64,000 bases of DNA, from NCBI RefSeq assembly GCF_002258785.1, contig NZ_NOYI01000003.1:124001-188000 (forward strand), given 5' to 3'. Position 1 is the stretch's first letter, and the number at the start of each line of letters is the position of its first letter. Positions 50,145 to 58,689 of the stretch are shown in pieces. The position numbers and the translations under genes are program-made. This stretch comes from Rhodococcus sp. 06-235-1A (GTDB lineage: Bacteria; Actinomycetota; Actinomycetes; Mycobacteriales; Mycobacteriaceae). The notes below the pieces were generated by a model. The model worked only from the letters and a program-made list of their open reading frames with translations, was not told the DNA's origin and ran no database searches.

Positions 50145-51227
50145 GTGTTGCATCGGTGGGCTGCAGACTTGGCTCATCGGCCGTTGCTGTTCGGTGCGGT
50201 GCCGACCGTTGCGTTGACGGCGGCGGCACTGCTGTCGGTGGTCCTGGTCGGTGCCGTCGTCGTGCGGGCTCGGCGTGGTCGTCCCCTGGGAGTCGTGTTC
50301 GGTTCGGTCAGTGCCCTGGGTCTGCTCGCATCGCTGCTGGTTGCAGCGGCCGTTCTGACCAACCTGACCGTGACTCGGTATCCGACGGTGGCGCTTGCGT
50401 TGGGGCATGCGCCGGTCGCCCCGGTCGAGGGGCACGGCAGGCTCGTCGATCTCGAGGTGCCCGGCACGGTGTCGCACTTCACCGCGCGGCCTGCGACGGT
50501 CTATGTGCCGGCGTCGTACGACGCCGGTGCCGATGATCTTCCCGTGCTCGTGCTGCTCACCGGGCAACCCGGCCACGTCGTCGACTGGATCGAAGGCGGC
50601 CACCTGGCCCAGACGATGGACGCCTTCGCGGCACGCCACGGCGGAGCGGCCCCGATCGTCGTCGTTGCCGACGGCCTCGGCGATACCGAGGCCAACCCCA
50701 TGTGTATGGATTCCGAACTCGGAAACGCTGCGACGTACTTGTCCGTCGATGTGCCGCAGTGGATTCGGTCGACCTTCCGGGTGTCCTCGGATCCGCGCTC
50801 GTGGGCGGTCGGCGGGTACTCCTACGGCGGAACGTGCGCCCTTCAGCTGGCCGTGACCGCACCGTCGGTGTACCCGACCTTTCTCGATATCTCCGGTGAG
50901 GACGAGCAACGCCGCGGGACGAAGAGCGAATCGGTTGCCGCGGCCTACGGTTCGGACACCCCGGCGAACGAGGCTCGATTCGAGCAAACCACACCGCTGA
51001 ACATTCTCTCGCGCAGCAGCTTTCCTGACTCGGCCGGTGCCTTCGTCGTCGGATCCGACGACGAGGAATTCCGGCCACAGACCGAGCGTGCATTCGAGGC
51101 TGCAGTGGCATCCGGTGTGGACGCACACTACAGCGAATTGCCCGGTGGCCATTCGATGCAGGTGTGGGCTCCGGCGCTCGAGCAGGAAATGGATTGGCTA
51201 GGTGGACGATTGGGGCTGCTCGACTGA
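50145..51227 (+). CDS. Membrane-anchored esterase of the antigen-85/Esterase_phd family
   Basis: 360-residue protein. Two to three hydrophobic helices occupy residues about 12-85, then an extracellular alpha/beta-hydrolase domain. The nucleophile elbow is GGYSYGGTCALQLA (G-x-S-x-GG, near 225), the acid is probably Asp in VVGSDDEEF, and the His is in LPGGHSMQVWAPAL near 340. This resembles putative esterases related to antigen 85/MPT51 (mycolyltransferase fold). It follows gatA by six bases and may be read with it. The natural acyl substrate is unknown. Confidence 0.8.
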   Translation: MLHRWAADLAHRPLLFGAVPTVALTAAALLSVVLVGAVVVRARRGRPLGVVFGSVSALGLLASLLVAAAVLTNLTVTRYPTVALALGHAPVAPVEGHGRLVDLEVPGTVSHFTARPATVYVPASYDAGADDLPVLVLLTGQPGHVVDWIEGGHLAQTMDAFAARHGGAAPIVVVADGLGDTEANPMCMDSELGNAATYLSVDVPQWIRSTFRVSSDPRSWAVGGYSYGGTCALQLAVTAPSVYPTFLDISGEDEQRRGTKSESVAAAYGSDTPANEARFEQTTPLNILSRSSFPDSAGAFVVGSDDEEFRPQTERAFEAAVASGVDAHYSELPGGHSMQVWAPALEQEMDWLGGRLGLLD

Positions 51228-51242
51228 CGCTCGGACCTGTCG

Positions 51243-52658
51243 TCACCGACACCGCGGCATACTCGTACCTTGGTCGGTGCCGTACCGATGGCCGTGACCT
51301 GCGTCGACATCGAGCGCTGCTGCAAGATCGATCGACGTCTGGACGAAACTCACGAGGGGCAGCCACATCGGCGTGGGCGCATCGTGCCGGGTGGTCACCG
51401 GACTCGGAGCCGACCACAGCAATTGTGCGGACCACCGGACGACGGGATCCGAGGAATTTGCCAATACCGTTGCACCCTCGGTGTTCACGGCTCCGGCTGG
51501 TGGGCCTGCCCACACGGCACCGCAGATCAACGGATTCGTGTTCCGGTGGGTGAGGTATGCGTCGCTTCCCGCCACCGAACCCAAACTCTGGCCGTACACC
51601 ACTATCTTCGGTGGTGTCGCTTCGGTTGCCGCTCGTGCCGCAATTGCATCGACCACCGCATCCGCGGAGCGGCGGGCGTCGTCCTCGGCGAACAGGAACG
51701 TCGCCCAGCTGGGCTTGTTCGAGTACTGCACCGCCACGGTCGCCACGCTCCCGCCGAATGCGTGTTCGGCACCTGTCACGGCATTCTCGTCGACCCAGCC
51801 CGATCCGGTCGGTATTGCAACGACCACGACGTCACGCGCGAAGGCTTCGGCGCGCTCCATGTCCGCTACGGCCATGTTCACCCGCTGTTCGAGTGTCGGT
51901 GCCGAGTCGAGACCCACGTAGATGCGCGCGGCGCGGGGGTCGAGGCCGCCGGACACGAACTTTCGGCCTTCCCTGCCCAGCGTGCGCCACGGCACCAGGG
52001 AGTTCGGACTTCCCGATCTGGTTTGTGCGACCGGAGCGGTCACCGTCTCGTCCAGCGCGGAGTTCGAGGCCGCGAAAGAACTGGACATGGCCGACCAGAG
52101 CGCAGGTACGGCCACGGCATACGAGAGAACGCCGACGATCACGATCAGACCGATCGACCGGGCCACGCCGAGCGCATTGCACAATTTCAGTGCGCCGAGA
52201 CCGATTCCCCACAGGGCGAGGGCAACGCAGCTCGCTCCGCCGACGACGTCGATGGCATAGCGCCAGTCCACCGTGGGTGAACCCATGGCCAGACGTAACG
52301 TGTTCTGCCACATCACATTCGAGTACACAGCGCCGAGTGCGATCATGGTCCCGACGCCCGCTGCCCATGCCTGCGCGCGAAATCGAGAATGCCGGTGTGT
52401 TCGGAGTGCCCATCGGGCGGACCACGCAACGGCGAGTGCGATCGCCATCGATACGCCCGTCGATAATGCCTGGGTGACGGCCGGCCTGGGGAGCAGTGCA
52501 GGAGCCGAGGACGCCAGCACCGCAACGGTGAGTGCGACGGAGGTGCCTACTCGAGGAAGTCTCAGGCCCGACGACGGCGGGGACTTCGTTACGGTTTGCC
52601 GAGCGGCAGGCCGCGCCGTACCGGCCGGAGCGGGGACTCCGGTGATCGACGCCATCAT
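51243..52658 (-). CDS. Abhydrolase_9-family membrane hydrolase
   Basis: 471-residue protein with four or five hydrophobic segments in residues about 40-195, corresponding to the Abhydrolase_9 N-terminal membrane domain, and an alpha/beta-hydrolase domain after it. The nucleophile elbow is VVYGQSLGSVAG near 365; HGHRYG at the end supplies the likely catalytic His. The ATG lies in a 4-base overlap with the phospholipase A2 stop, so the two are cotranscribed. It converges with the antigen-85-like esterase, 15 bases apart. Role unknown, probably on lipid or envelope esters. Confidence 0.78.
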   Translation of the reverse strand: MMASITGVPAPAGTARPAARQTVTKSPPSSGLRLPRVGTSVALTVAVLASSAPALLPRPAVTQALSTGVSMAIALAVAWSARWALRTHRHSRFRAQAWAAGVGTMIALGAVYSNVMWQNTLRLAMGSPTVDWRYAIDVVGGASCVALALWGIGLGALKLCNALGVARSIGLIVIVGVLSYAVAVPALWSAMSSSFAASNSALDETVTAPVAQTRSGSPNSLVPWRTLGREGRKFVSGGLDPRAARIYVGLDSAPTLEQRVNMAVADMERAEAFARDVVVVAIPTGSGWVDENAVTGAEHAFGGSVATVAVQYSNKPSWATFLFAEDDARRSADAVVDAIAARAATEATPPKIVVYGQSLGSVAGSDAYLTHRNTNPLICGAVWAGPPAGAVNTEGATVLANSSDPVVRWSAQLLWSAPSPVTTRHDAPTPMWLPLVSFVQTSIDLAAALDVDAGHGHRYGTDQGTSMPRCR

Positions 52659-53299
52659 GCGCGTTCACCCGATTCGGGGACCGTTACCGGCCTGCGTCGA
52701 TACCGGACGATCAGCGTGGACGACAGTGCCATCAGGGCGACGAGCACACCGACCGACGCGATCGGGAGCGCGGGTTCGGCCACCGGCGCGCCGAAGGATT
52801 GTCGCCACGAATTGATATCGACGGCCGTCGCGGCCACCGAGGCCGCGGCGTCGCACATCCGACGAGGGCCATCGGAGGTTCTGTCGACGCATGCGGCGTG
52901 CATGCGGGATTCGAGTTGCGCATCGATCGATCTGCGCCACCCCGGATCCACGGCCTTACCTGTCGCGGCGGCATACCGAATGAGGTCGTAGCCCAGATCG
53001 TGGGCCTTGCAGGCGGAATCGAATTCCGACGGCAGCGGTACGGGTGACGAACAACCGCCCGTGGGATTCTCGGCCATGGCGTCCTGCACCCGCGGGCGGT
53101 ATCCCATCACGGTCGAAAAGTCGTCCGGGATGGTCAGGGTTGCTACCTCTGCGGACTCCGTGACGAGTGCGTGCACCGCCAGTGCAACCGGCGAAGTCGT
53201 GTCGGTGGTCGGGGGTCTCGATGCGGCCCCGGTGGTTGCGGTCACCGCCACGGTCGCTGCAGCGATGCATATCAGGGCGCGAGAGATGTTCCTGCTCAT
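52655..53299 (-). CDS. Secreted bacterial phospholipase A2 with C-terminal membrane anchor
   Basis: 214-residue protein. It has a signal peptide (1-26) and then a domain like the prokaryotic phospholipase A2 family: CSSPVPLPSEFDSACKAHDL with the catalytic His-Asp pair in KAHDLGYDLIRYA (near 98), and four Cys (about 83, 95, 135, 148) for two disulfides. A hydrophobic helix near 178-197 (ASVGVLVALMALSSTLIVRY) followed by Arg residues suggests membrane anchoring with the active site outside. It hydrolyses the sn-2 ester of phospholipids in known members. First gene of an operon with the Abhydrolase_9 gene. Confidence 0.82.
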   Translation of the reverse strand: MSRNISRALICIAAATVAVTATTGAASRPPTTDTTSPVALAVHALVTESAEVATLTIPDDFSTVMGYRPRVQDAMAENPTGGCSSPVPLPSEFDSACKAHDLGYDLIRYAAATGKAVDPGWRRSIDAQLESRMHAACVDRTSDGPRRMCDAAASVAATAVDINSWRQSFGAPVAEPALPIASVGVLVALMALSSTLIVRYRRRPVTVPESGERA

Positions 53300-53415
53300 G
53301 GGTTTCGACGCTAAGGAGCGACATTCTCACTCGGCATCGCACCGAGGTCTCGTTCGGCGGTGCCTGCAGGGGTCCTTCGGCAGTCGACCCGGTACCCGAA
53401 GTCTGCATCGAACTG

Positions 53416-53427
53416 ATACTCAGGTAT
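53416..53427. promoter_or_regulatory. Inverted repeat ATAC-TCAG-GTAT before the histidine kinase gene
   Basis: Perfect 4-bp arms, extended to TGATAC/GTATGA with one mismatch. It ends 25 bases before the kinase -10 box, that is, over the -35 region, in the 165-base gap shared with the phospholipase operon. A plausible autoregulatory site for the NarL-type response regulator encoded next door, and possibly for the lipase genes. Confidence 0.4.
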
Positions 53428-53452
53428 GACGACCTGCTCGGCCGGTACTCCC

Positions 53453-53458
53453 TAGGCT
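53453..53458 (+). promoter_or_regulatory. -10 box (TAGGCT) of the histidine kinase gene, leaderless arrangement
   Basis: TAGGCT followed by six bases and the GTG at 53465. No ribosome site is present. Confidence 0.55.
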
Positions 53459-53464
53459 CGGTCC

Positions 53465-54703
53465 GTGCGCAAGAAACGATCAGGAGATTTCGAGCCCGTC
53501 GCGGCCAGGCGTCGGCTGCCGACCCGAATCCTCGGTGTCCGTTCGGTCGACGTGTCGATCGTGGCCGTCACTGCGGTGCTCTACTCCATCGCATGGCCGA
53601 CATTGCCACTCACCCATCATGTTTCGGTTCCACTGCTGCCGCTCGTCGGCGCACTCGCAGCGTTTCCCTTTGCGCTGATCCGTGTCAACCCCGCGCTCGG
53701 TTGGGCCGTCTCGGCGTTGTCTGCGCTGGTGGTGCCGGTCGTGTTCGACCGCGTTCCGGGATACGACTATCCATGGCAGGTCGTGCACATCCTCGTCCTG
53801 TTGGCGTTGCTGTTCACAGTTGCCCTGCGATCGCCGCCGTCGATTCTGCTGCTGTCCTGGCTGGCCAGCATGTTGGTGTTCTTCGCCTTCATGCCGGGCT
53901 CGGACGGAGTCGGCTGGTCGGTCGGTCTCACGGCGGTCGTGGTGTTCGGGCTGTTGATTCGCTGGCTCGTTCTCTCTCGTAGGCAACTCGCGCAGCAGGA
54001 GGAGGTCAGTGAACTCGAGCGCACCCGGCGAACGGTGCTCGAGGAGAAGGCGAAGATAGCTCGCGATCTGCACGACGTCGTGGCGCACCACATGTCGATG
54101 GTGGTGGTACAGGCGCAGAGCGCGCCGTATCGACTCGACGACGTATCTCTCGCTGCCGCAGAGGAATTCGAGTCGATCGGAGCCACGGCACGCGAAGCAC
54201 TCAACGAGATCAGGGGAATGCTGGGAGTGCTCCGCAGCGACGGTCAGCAGTGGCAGGATGCGCCGGCACCGAATGCACTCGACCTCGAACGCACCCTTCG
54301 GGCGAGTAGCAAAGCGGGAATGGATGTCCGATGGAACATCACCGGACCGGTCGCGTCGGTCTCCGAAACAACGGGTTTGGCGCTCTACCGAATTCTCCAG
54401 GAGTCGCTGTCGAATGCGGCGCGCCACGCTCCTGAAGCCGCCGTGACGGTCGACATCACGGTCGGGCCGAGCACCGTCGTGATGACCGTCGTCAATGCGC
54501 CGTCGCCGAAGATCGGTGTCACCCATGCCGCTGGATCGGATACCGGCGGGCACGGTATAGCGGGTATGCGTGACCGCGCGCGGGCGGCGCACGGTTGGTT
54601 GCATGCCGCCGTTCTGCCGGACGGCGGATTCGAGGTGGCGGTGCACGTGCCGAACGGCATGCCGACCTCGACGGAATCGACGGTCGCGGACGACCTCGCC
54701 TAG
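53465..54703 (+). CDS. NarL-type sensor histidine kinase
   Basis: 412-residue membrane sensor. Residues about 28-165 form five or six transmembrane helices with almost no extracellular domain (an intramembrane-sensing layout). A short coiled coil (LSRRQLAQQEEVSELERTRR) leads to the HisKA_3 dimerisation domain with the phospho-acceptor in IARDLHDVVAHHMSMVV (His near 203), and the HATPase domain has the G-box DTGGHGIAGMRDRARA near 360. It is paired with the response regulator starting 10 bases after its stop. The stimulus is unknown; intramembrane sensors of this group often respond to envelope stress. Confidence 0.92.
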   Translation: MRKKRSGDFEPVAARRRLPTRILGVRSVDVSIVAVTAVLYSIAWPTLPLTHHVSVPLLPLVGALAAFPFALIRVNPALGWAVSALSALVVPVVFDRVPGYDYPWQVVHILVLLALLFTVALRSPPSILLLSWLASMLVFFAFMPGSDGVGWSVGLTAVVVFGLLIRWLVLSRRQLAQQEEVSELERTRRTVLEEKAKIARDLHDVVAHHMSMVVVQAQSAPYRLDDVSLAAAEEFESIGATAREALNEIRGMLGVLRSDGQQWQDAPAPNALDLERTLRASSKAGMDVRWNITGPVASVSETTGLALYRILQESLSNAARHAPEAAVTVDITVGPSTVVMTVVNAPSPKIGVTHAAGSDTGGHGIAGMRDRARAAHGWLHAAVLPDGGFEVAVHVPNGMPTSTESTVADDLA

Positions 54704-54706
54704 GCT
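54701..54706 (+). promoter_or_regulatory. TAGGCT motif spanning the kinase stop and preceding the response regulator
   Basis: The stop codon TAG of the kinase is the first half of TAGGCT, which stands seven bases before the response-regulator GTG. It fits the -10 pattern seen at leaderless genes in this window, so the regulator might also be transcribed alone. Confidence 0.35.
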
Positions 54707-54713
54707 GACGAGC

Positions 54714-55376
54714 GTGGCTACCACGGTGTTCATCGCCGACGACCAAGCGATGGTGCGGCAGGGATTCGGCGCATTGCTCGGAGCCCAGCCGGATATCTCG
54801 GTCATCGGAGACGCCGACAACGGCAGGACGGCGGTCAGCGAGGTCGCCCGGTTGTTGCCCGACGTGGTGCTGATGGATGTTCGGATGCCGGAGATGAACG
54901 GTCTCGATGCGGCGCGCGCGATCCTGTCTGCATCCCTGCCGTCTCCGGTGCGCATCTTGATGCTGACCACGTTCGACATCGACGACTACGTCTACGAGGC
55001 GCTTGCTCTCGGTGCGAGTGGCTTCATGCTCAAGGATGCGCCGGCCGAGGAGTTGATCAGAGGTGTGCGCGTCGTCGCCGCGGGTGAGGCTCTGCTGGCA
55101 CCGTCGGTGACCAGACGGCTCATCGCCGACGTCACCTCCCGACGCGGAGCGCGCCGCCACCCGTCGCCGCGGCTGAGCGATCTGACTCCGCGCGAACGCG
55201 AGGTGCTCGAGCTCATCGCCACCGGCATGTCCAATTCCGAGATTGCCGGCACTCTTTTCCTTGCCGAACAGACCGTGAAAACTCATGTCGGCAAGGTCCT
55301 CGCCAAGCTCGGACTACGCGATCGCGCCCAGGCCGTCGTGCTGGCCTACGAGACGGGCGTCGTCACGCCGAAGTGA
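54714..55376 (+). CDS. NarL/LuxR-type response regulator
   Basis: 220-residue two-domain regulator. The receiver domain has the acidic pair in VFIADDQAMVRQG, the phospho-acceptor Asp in VVLMDVRMPEMNGLDAAR (near 55) and the Lys in GFMLKDAP (near 107). The LuxR helix-turn-helix follows (LTPREREVLELIATGMSNSE, then VKTHVGKVLAKLG). Start GTG 54714; the longer open frame lies inside the kinase gene. Partner of the preceding kinase. Confidence 0.93.
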   Translation: MATTVFIADDQAMVRQGFGALLGAQPDISVIGDADNGRTAVSEVARLLPDVVLMDVRMPEMNGLDAARAILSASLPSPVRILMLTTFDIDDYVYEALALGASGFMLKDAPAEELIRGVRVVAAGEALLAPSVTRRLIADVTSRRGARRHPSPRLSDLTPREREVLELIATGMSNSEIAGTLFLAEQTVKTHVGKVLAKLGLRDRAQAVVLAYETGVVTPK

Positions 55377-55476
55377 GCTACGGGAGGTACCGCCGCGCGC
55401 TGTACCCCACGTCCGATTAGGCTGACGACCGTCGTTGGGTCCACTTCGCGGACCTCGAGCAGAGAGGCGAAAATCG

Positions 55477-56508
55477 ATGCGCATCGGAGTTCTGACCGGA
55501 GGCGGCGACTGCCCAGGGCTCAATGCGGTGATTCGTGCAGTCGTACGTACCGCCGACGCGCGGTACGGCTCCACGGTCGTCGGTTTCCAGGACGGCTGGC
55601 GTGGGCTTCTCGAGGATCGTCGGGTGCAACTGCGCAACGACGACCGCAACGACCGTTTGCTCACCAAGGGCGGCACGATGCTCGGCACCGCGCGCACCAA
55701 TCCGGATGTGTTGCGCGCCGGGCTGGATCGGGTCAAGCAGACTCTCGAGGACAACGGCATCGACGTGTTGATCCCGATCGGTGGCGAAGGAACCCTCACT
55801 GCGGCGGCATGGTTGTCGGAAGAGGGGGTACCGGTGGTCGGGGTGCCCAAGACGATCGACAACGACATCGATTGCACCGACGTCACATTCGGCTTCGACA
55901 CCGCACTGACGATCGCCACCGACGCAATCGACCGTTTGCACAGCACTGCAGAATCTCATCAGCGTGTGATGCTCGTCGAGGTGATGGGCCGGCACGCGGG
56001 GTGGATTGCGCTGCACGCCGGATTGGCGTCGGGTTCGCACATGACGCTCATCCCGGAGCAGCCGTTCGACGTCGAGGAGGTGTGCACCCTGGTGCGCAAG
56101 CGTTTTCAGCGTGGAGATTCGCACTTCATCTGCGTCGTTGCCGAGGGTGCAAAGCCGATGGAAGGTTCGATGAAACTTCTGGACGGTGGCATCGACGAGT
56201 TCGGTCACGTTCGATTCACCGGAGTCGCGCACCAGCTCGGTGTCGAGATCGAACGTCGCATCAACAAGGAAGTGCGTACCACGGTGCTCGGGCACGTCCA
56301 GCGCGGCGGAACGCCCACCCCGTACGACCGCGTGCTCGCGACGCGATTCGGCGTCAACGCGACCGATGCTGCCCATTCCGGGGACTTCGGCAAGATGGTG
56401 TCGTTGCGCGGCACCGAAATCGGCCTGGTGTCCCTGGCCGAAGCGACCAAGCAGCTCAAGCGGGTTCCGCAGACCCGATACGACGACGCCGCCGCGTTCT
56501 TCGGCTGA
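55477..56508 (+). CDS. pfkA: 6-phosphofructokinase
   Basis: Phosphorylates fructose 6-phosphate, committing it to glycolysis. The 343 residues begin [20 protein letters not shown]. Substrate motifs are GGEGT (near 103, the place that sets ATP or pyrophosphate preference), PKTIDNDI (near 123-130), [13 protein letters not shown] and [10 protein letters not shown]. It resembles the Rv3010c enzyme. ATG 55477 has GAGAGGCG upstream. TAGGCT at 55418 is the likely -10, leaving a 50-base leader, unlike its leaderless neighbours. Confidence 0.94.
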   Translation: MRIGVLTGGGDCPGLNAVIRAVVRTADARYGSTVVGFQDGWRGLLEDRRVQLRNDDRNDRLLTKGGTMLGTARTNPDVLRAGLDRVKQTLEDNGIDVLIPIGGEGTLTAAAWLSEEGVPVVGVPKTIDNDIDCTDVTFGFDTALTIATDAIDRLHSTAESHQRVMLVEVMGRHAGWIALHAGLASGSHMTLIPEQPFDVEEVCTLVRKRFQRGDSHFICVVAEGAKPMEGSMKLLDGGIDEFGHVRFTGVAHQLGVEIERRINKEVRTTVLGHVQRGGTPTPYDRVLATRFGVNATDAAHSGDFGKMVSLRGTEIGLVSLAEATKQLKRVPQTRYDDAAAFFG

Positions 56509-56527
56509 ACCCGGCGCGGGTGCGAGG

Positions 56528-57022
56528 TCAGATTCGACTCGCGGCTTCTTGGATCTCGGCCTCGCGGTCTTCGGTCTCTCGGCGCAATTCGCGTCGTCGC
56601 CGAGCGGCCTCGAAGCGCCGAGCACCGACATCGGTGGTCACCGTCAACTGGGGCAGAGTCGTGGGCTTTCCGTCGTCACCGATCGCGACCATGGTGAAGT
56701 AGCAACTGTTGGTGTGTCGAAGTTCACCGCATTGAATGTTCTCTGTCTCCACTCGAATCCCGACCTCCATCGAGGTGCGGCCGGTGTAGTTGACCGACGC
56801 AGAGAAGGTGACGAGTTCACCGACGTGGATCGGCTCGCGAAAGACCACTCGATCCACCGACAGCGTGACCACGTACGCCCCGGCATAGCGACTTGCGCAG
56901 GCGTACGCCACCTGGTCCAGGAACTTCAGAATCGTGCCGCCGTGTACATTGCCGGAAAAGTTGGCCATGTCGGGTGTCATCAGCACGGTCATGGCCAGTG
57001 TCTGTCTCTCTGGTGGAGTCAC
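56528..57022 (-). CDS. Hotdog-fold acyl-CoA thioesterase
   Basis: 164-residue single-hotdog thioesterase of the YciA/BACH (acyl-CoA thioester hydrolase) group. Marks are MTPDMANFSGNVHGGTILKF near 14-33, with the catalytic-type N-x-x-G-x-x-HGG-x2-M/L pattern, and VDRVVFREPIHVGELVTF near 56-73. A charged helical tail of about 30 residues follows. It hydrolyses acyl-CoA to free acid and CoA. Start GTG. Convergent with pfkA and divergent from gatB. Confidence 0.88.
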   Translation of the reverse strand: MTPPERQTLAMTVLMTPDMANFSGNVHGGTILKFLDQVAYACASRYAGAYVVTLSVDRVVFREPIHVGELVTFSASVNYTGRTSMEVGIRVETENIQCGELRHTNSCYFTMVAIGDDGKPTTLPQLTVTTDVGARRFEAARRRRELRRETEDREAEIQEAASRI

Positions 57023-57068
57023 TCGTGCACGGTAGCGAGGACGCGTTGTTACTCGCGCGTTCTAGCGA

Positions 57069-57086
57069 GAGTGGAGCCTGCGGGAA
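57069..57086 (+). repeat. Variant copy of the ligA repeat core
   Basis: GAGTGGAGCCTGCGGGAA here against GAGTGCAGCCTGCGGAA in the ligA minisatellite: one substitution and one inserted base. It lies in the gatB upstream region. Confidence 0.4.
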
Positions 57087-57107
57087 CGGCTGACAGTGGC
57101 TAGGACA

Positions 57108-57113
57108 TAAACT
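57108..57113 (+). promoter_or_regulatory. -10 box (TAAACT) of gatB, leaderless arrangement
   Basis: TAAACT followed by seven bases and the ATG at 57121, with no ribosome site. Confidence 0.5.
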
Positions 57114-57120
57114 TGCGTGC

Positions 57121-58632
57121 ATGACTGCTGCAACCGTCGATTTGATCGATTACGACGATGTGCTCGCCAAGTTCGATCCCGTATTGGGCATGGAAGTCCA
57201 CGTGGAGTTGGGTACGGCGACCAAGATGTTCTGCGGCTGCCCCACGGAGTTCGGGGCGGAGCCGAACACTCAGGTGTGCCCGGTGTGCCTGAGCCTTCCC
57301 GGTGCACTGCCGGTGGTGAACTCTGCTGCAGTGGAGTCGGCTATTCGAATCGGGCTGGCGCTGAACTGCTCGATCACTCCGTGGGGTCGGTTCGCCCGCA
57401 AGAACTACTTCTACCCCGATCAGCCCAAGAACTACCAGATTTCGCAGTACGACGAACCCATTGCCACCGAGGGCTATCTCGATGTGCTGCTCGACGACGG
57501 CAGCACGTTCCGTGTCGAGATCGAGCGCGCGCACATGGAGGAGGACACCGGCAAGTCGACGCACGTCGGCGGAGCCACCGGCCGAATCGAGGGGGCGTCG
57601 CACTCTTTGCTCGATTACAACCGTGCCGGTGTGCCGTTGGTGGAGATCGTGACGAAGACGATCACCGGTACCGGTGCGCGGGCGCCCGAGGTCGCGCGGG
57701 CATACGTCACTGCGCTTCGCGATCTGTTGAAGTCGCTGAACGTCTCCGATGTCCGGATGGACCAAGGTTCGTTGCGCTGCGACGCCAACGTTTCCCTGAT
57801 GGAGAAGTCGGCGACGGAATTCGGCACGCGCACCGAGACGAAGAACGTCAACTCGCTCAAGAGCGTCGAGGTCGCCGTTCGGTACGAGATGCGCCGTCAG
57901 GCAGCAGTTCTCGAATCCGGTGGCGAGGTGACGCAGGAGACGCGGCACTTTCAGGAAGCGGACGGCACCACCACCCCCGGCCGCAAGAAGGAAACCGCGG
58001 AGGATTACCGGTACTTCCCCGAGCCCGATCTCGCGCCCGTCGCTCCCGACGCGGCCTGGGTCGAAGAGCTTCGTGCGACGCTTCCCGAGCTACCGTGGTT
58101 GCGCCGCGGCCGTATCCAGAAGGACTGGGGTGTCTCCGACGAGGAGATGCGTGACCTGGTGAATTCCGGCGCGCTCGAACTCGTCGCGGCCACGGTGGAG
58201 GCGGGTGCATCGCCGCAGGCTGCACGGTCCTGGTGGGTGTCGTACCTGTCTCAGCAGGCCAACATCGCCGGAGTCGAGTTGGCCGATCTGTCGATCATCC
58301 CGGCCCAGGTGGCGGAAGTGGCCGCGTTGGTTTCCGACGGAAAGTTGAACAACAACGGTGCCCGTCAGGTGGTGGACGGGGTGCTGGCAGGTGAGGGCGA
58401 GCCGGCGCAGGTGATGTCTGCGCGAAATCTCGTGTTGGAGAAGGACGACACCAAGTTGCAAGCCGCCGTCGACGAGGCACTTGCTGCCAATCCCGGTGTG
58501 GTGGACAAGATCCGTAGCGGCAAGGTTCAGGCTGCCGGTGCCATTGTGGGTGCGGTGATGAAGGCGACGCGTGGTCAAGCCGACGCAGCCCGCGTCAAGG
58601 AGTTGGTCCTCGAGGCCTGCGGCCAGTCCTGA
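57121..58632 (+). CDS. gatB: Asp/Glu-tRNA amidotransferase subunit B
   Basis: 503-residue kinase/tRNA-binding subunit of GatCAB. Signatures: [26 protein letters not shown] opening with the zinc Cys (FCGCPTEF and [10 protein letters not shown]), [33 protein letters not shown] and the C-terminal tail domain with [16 protein letters not shown] complete GatCAB set therefore exists in this window, meaning that Asn-tRNA and/or Gln-tRNA are made indirectly. It is followed by a 17-bp bidirectional terminator. Confidence 0.97.
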   Translation: MTAATVDLIDYDDVLAKFDPVLGMEVHVELGTATKMFCGCPTEFGAEPNTQVCPVCLSLPGALPVVNSAAVESAIRIGLALNCSITPWGRFARKNYFYPDQPKNYQISQYDEPIATEGYLDVLLDDGSTFRVEIERAHMEEDTGKSTHVGGATGRIEGASHSLLDYNRAGVPLVEIVTKTITGTGARAPEVARAYVTALRDLLKSLNVSDVRMDQGSLRCDANVSLMEKSATEFGTRTETKNVNSLKSVEVAVRYEMRRQAAVLESGGEVTQETRHFQEADGTTTPGRKKETAEDYRYFPEPDLAPVAPDAAWVEELRATLPELPWLRRGRIQKDWGVSDEEMRDLVNSGALELVAATVEAGASPQAARSWWVSYLSQQANIAGVELADLSIIPAQVAEVAALVSDGKLNNNGARQVVDGVLAGEGEPAQVMSARNLVLEKDDTKLQAAVDEALAANPGVVDKIRSGKVQAAGAIVGAVMKATRGQADAARVKELVLEACGQS

Positions 58633-58643
58633 TCGACCGGATC

Positions 58644-58680
58644 GACTACGGCCGAGCGTGATACACGCTCGGCCGTAGTC
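58644..58680. terminator. 17-bp perfect hairpin, bidirectional terminator
   Basis: Perfect 17-bp stem (58644-58660 with 58664-58680) with an ATA loop, between convergent gatB and the lipoprotein gene. It is followed on the plus strand by GTTTCT. Confidence 0.88.
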
Positions 58681-58689
58681 GTTTCTCGA

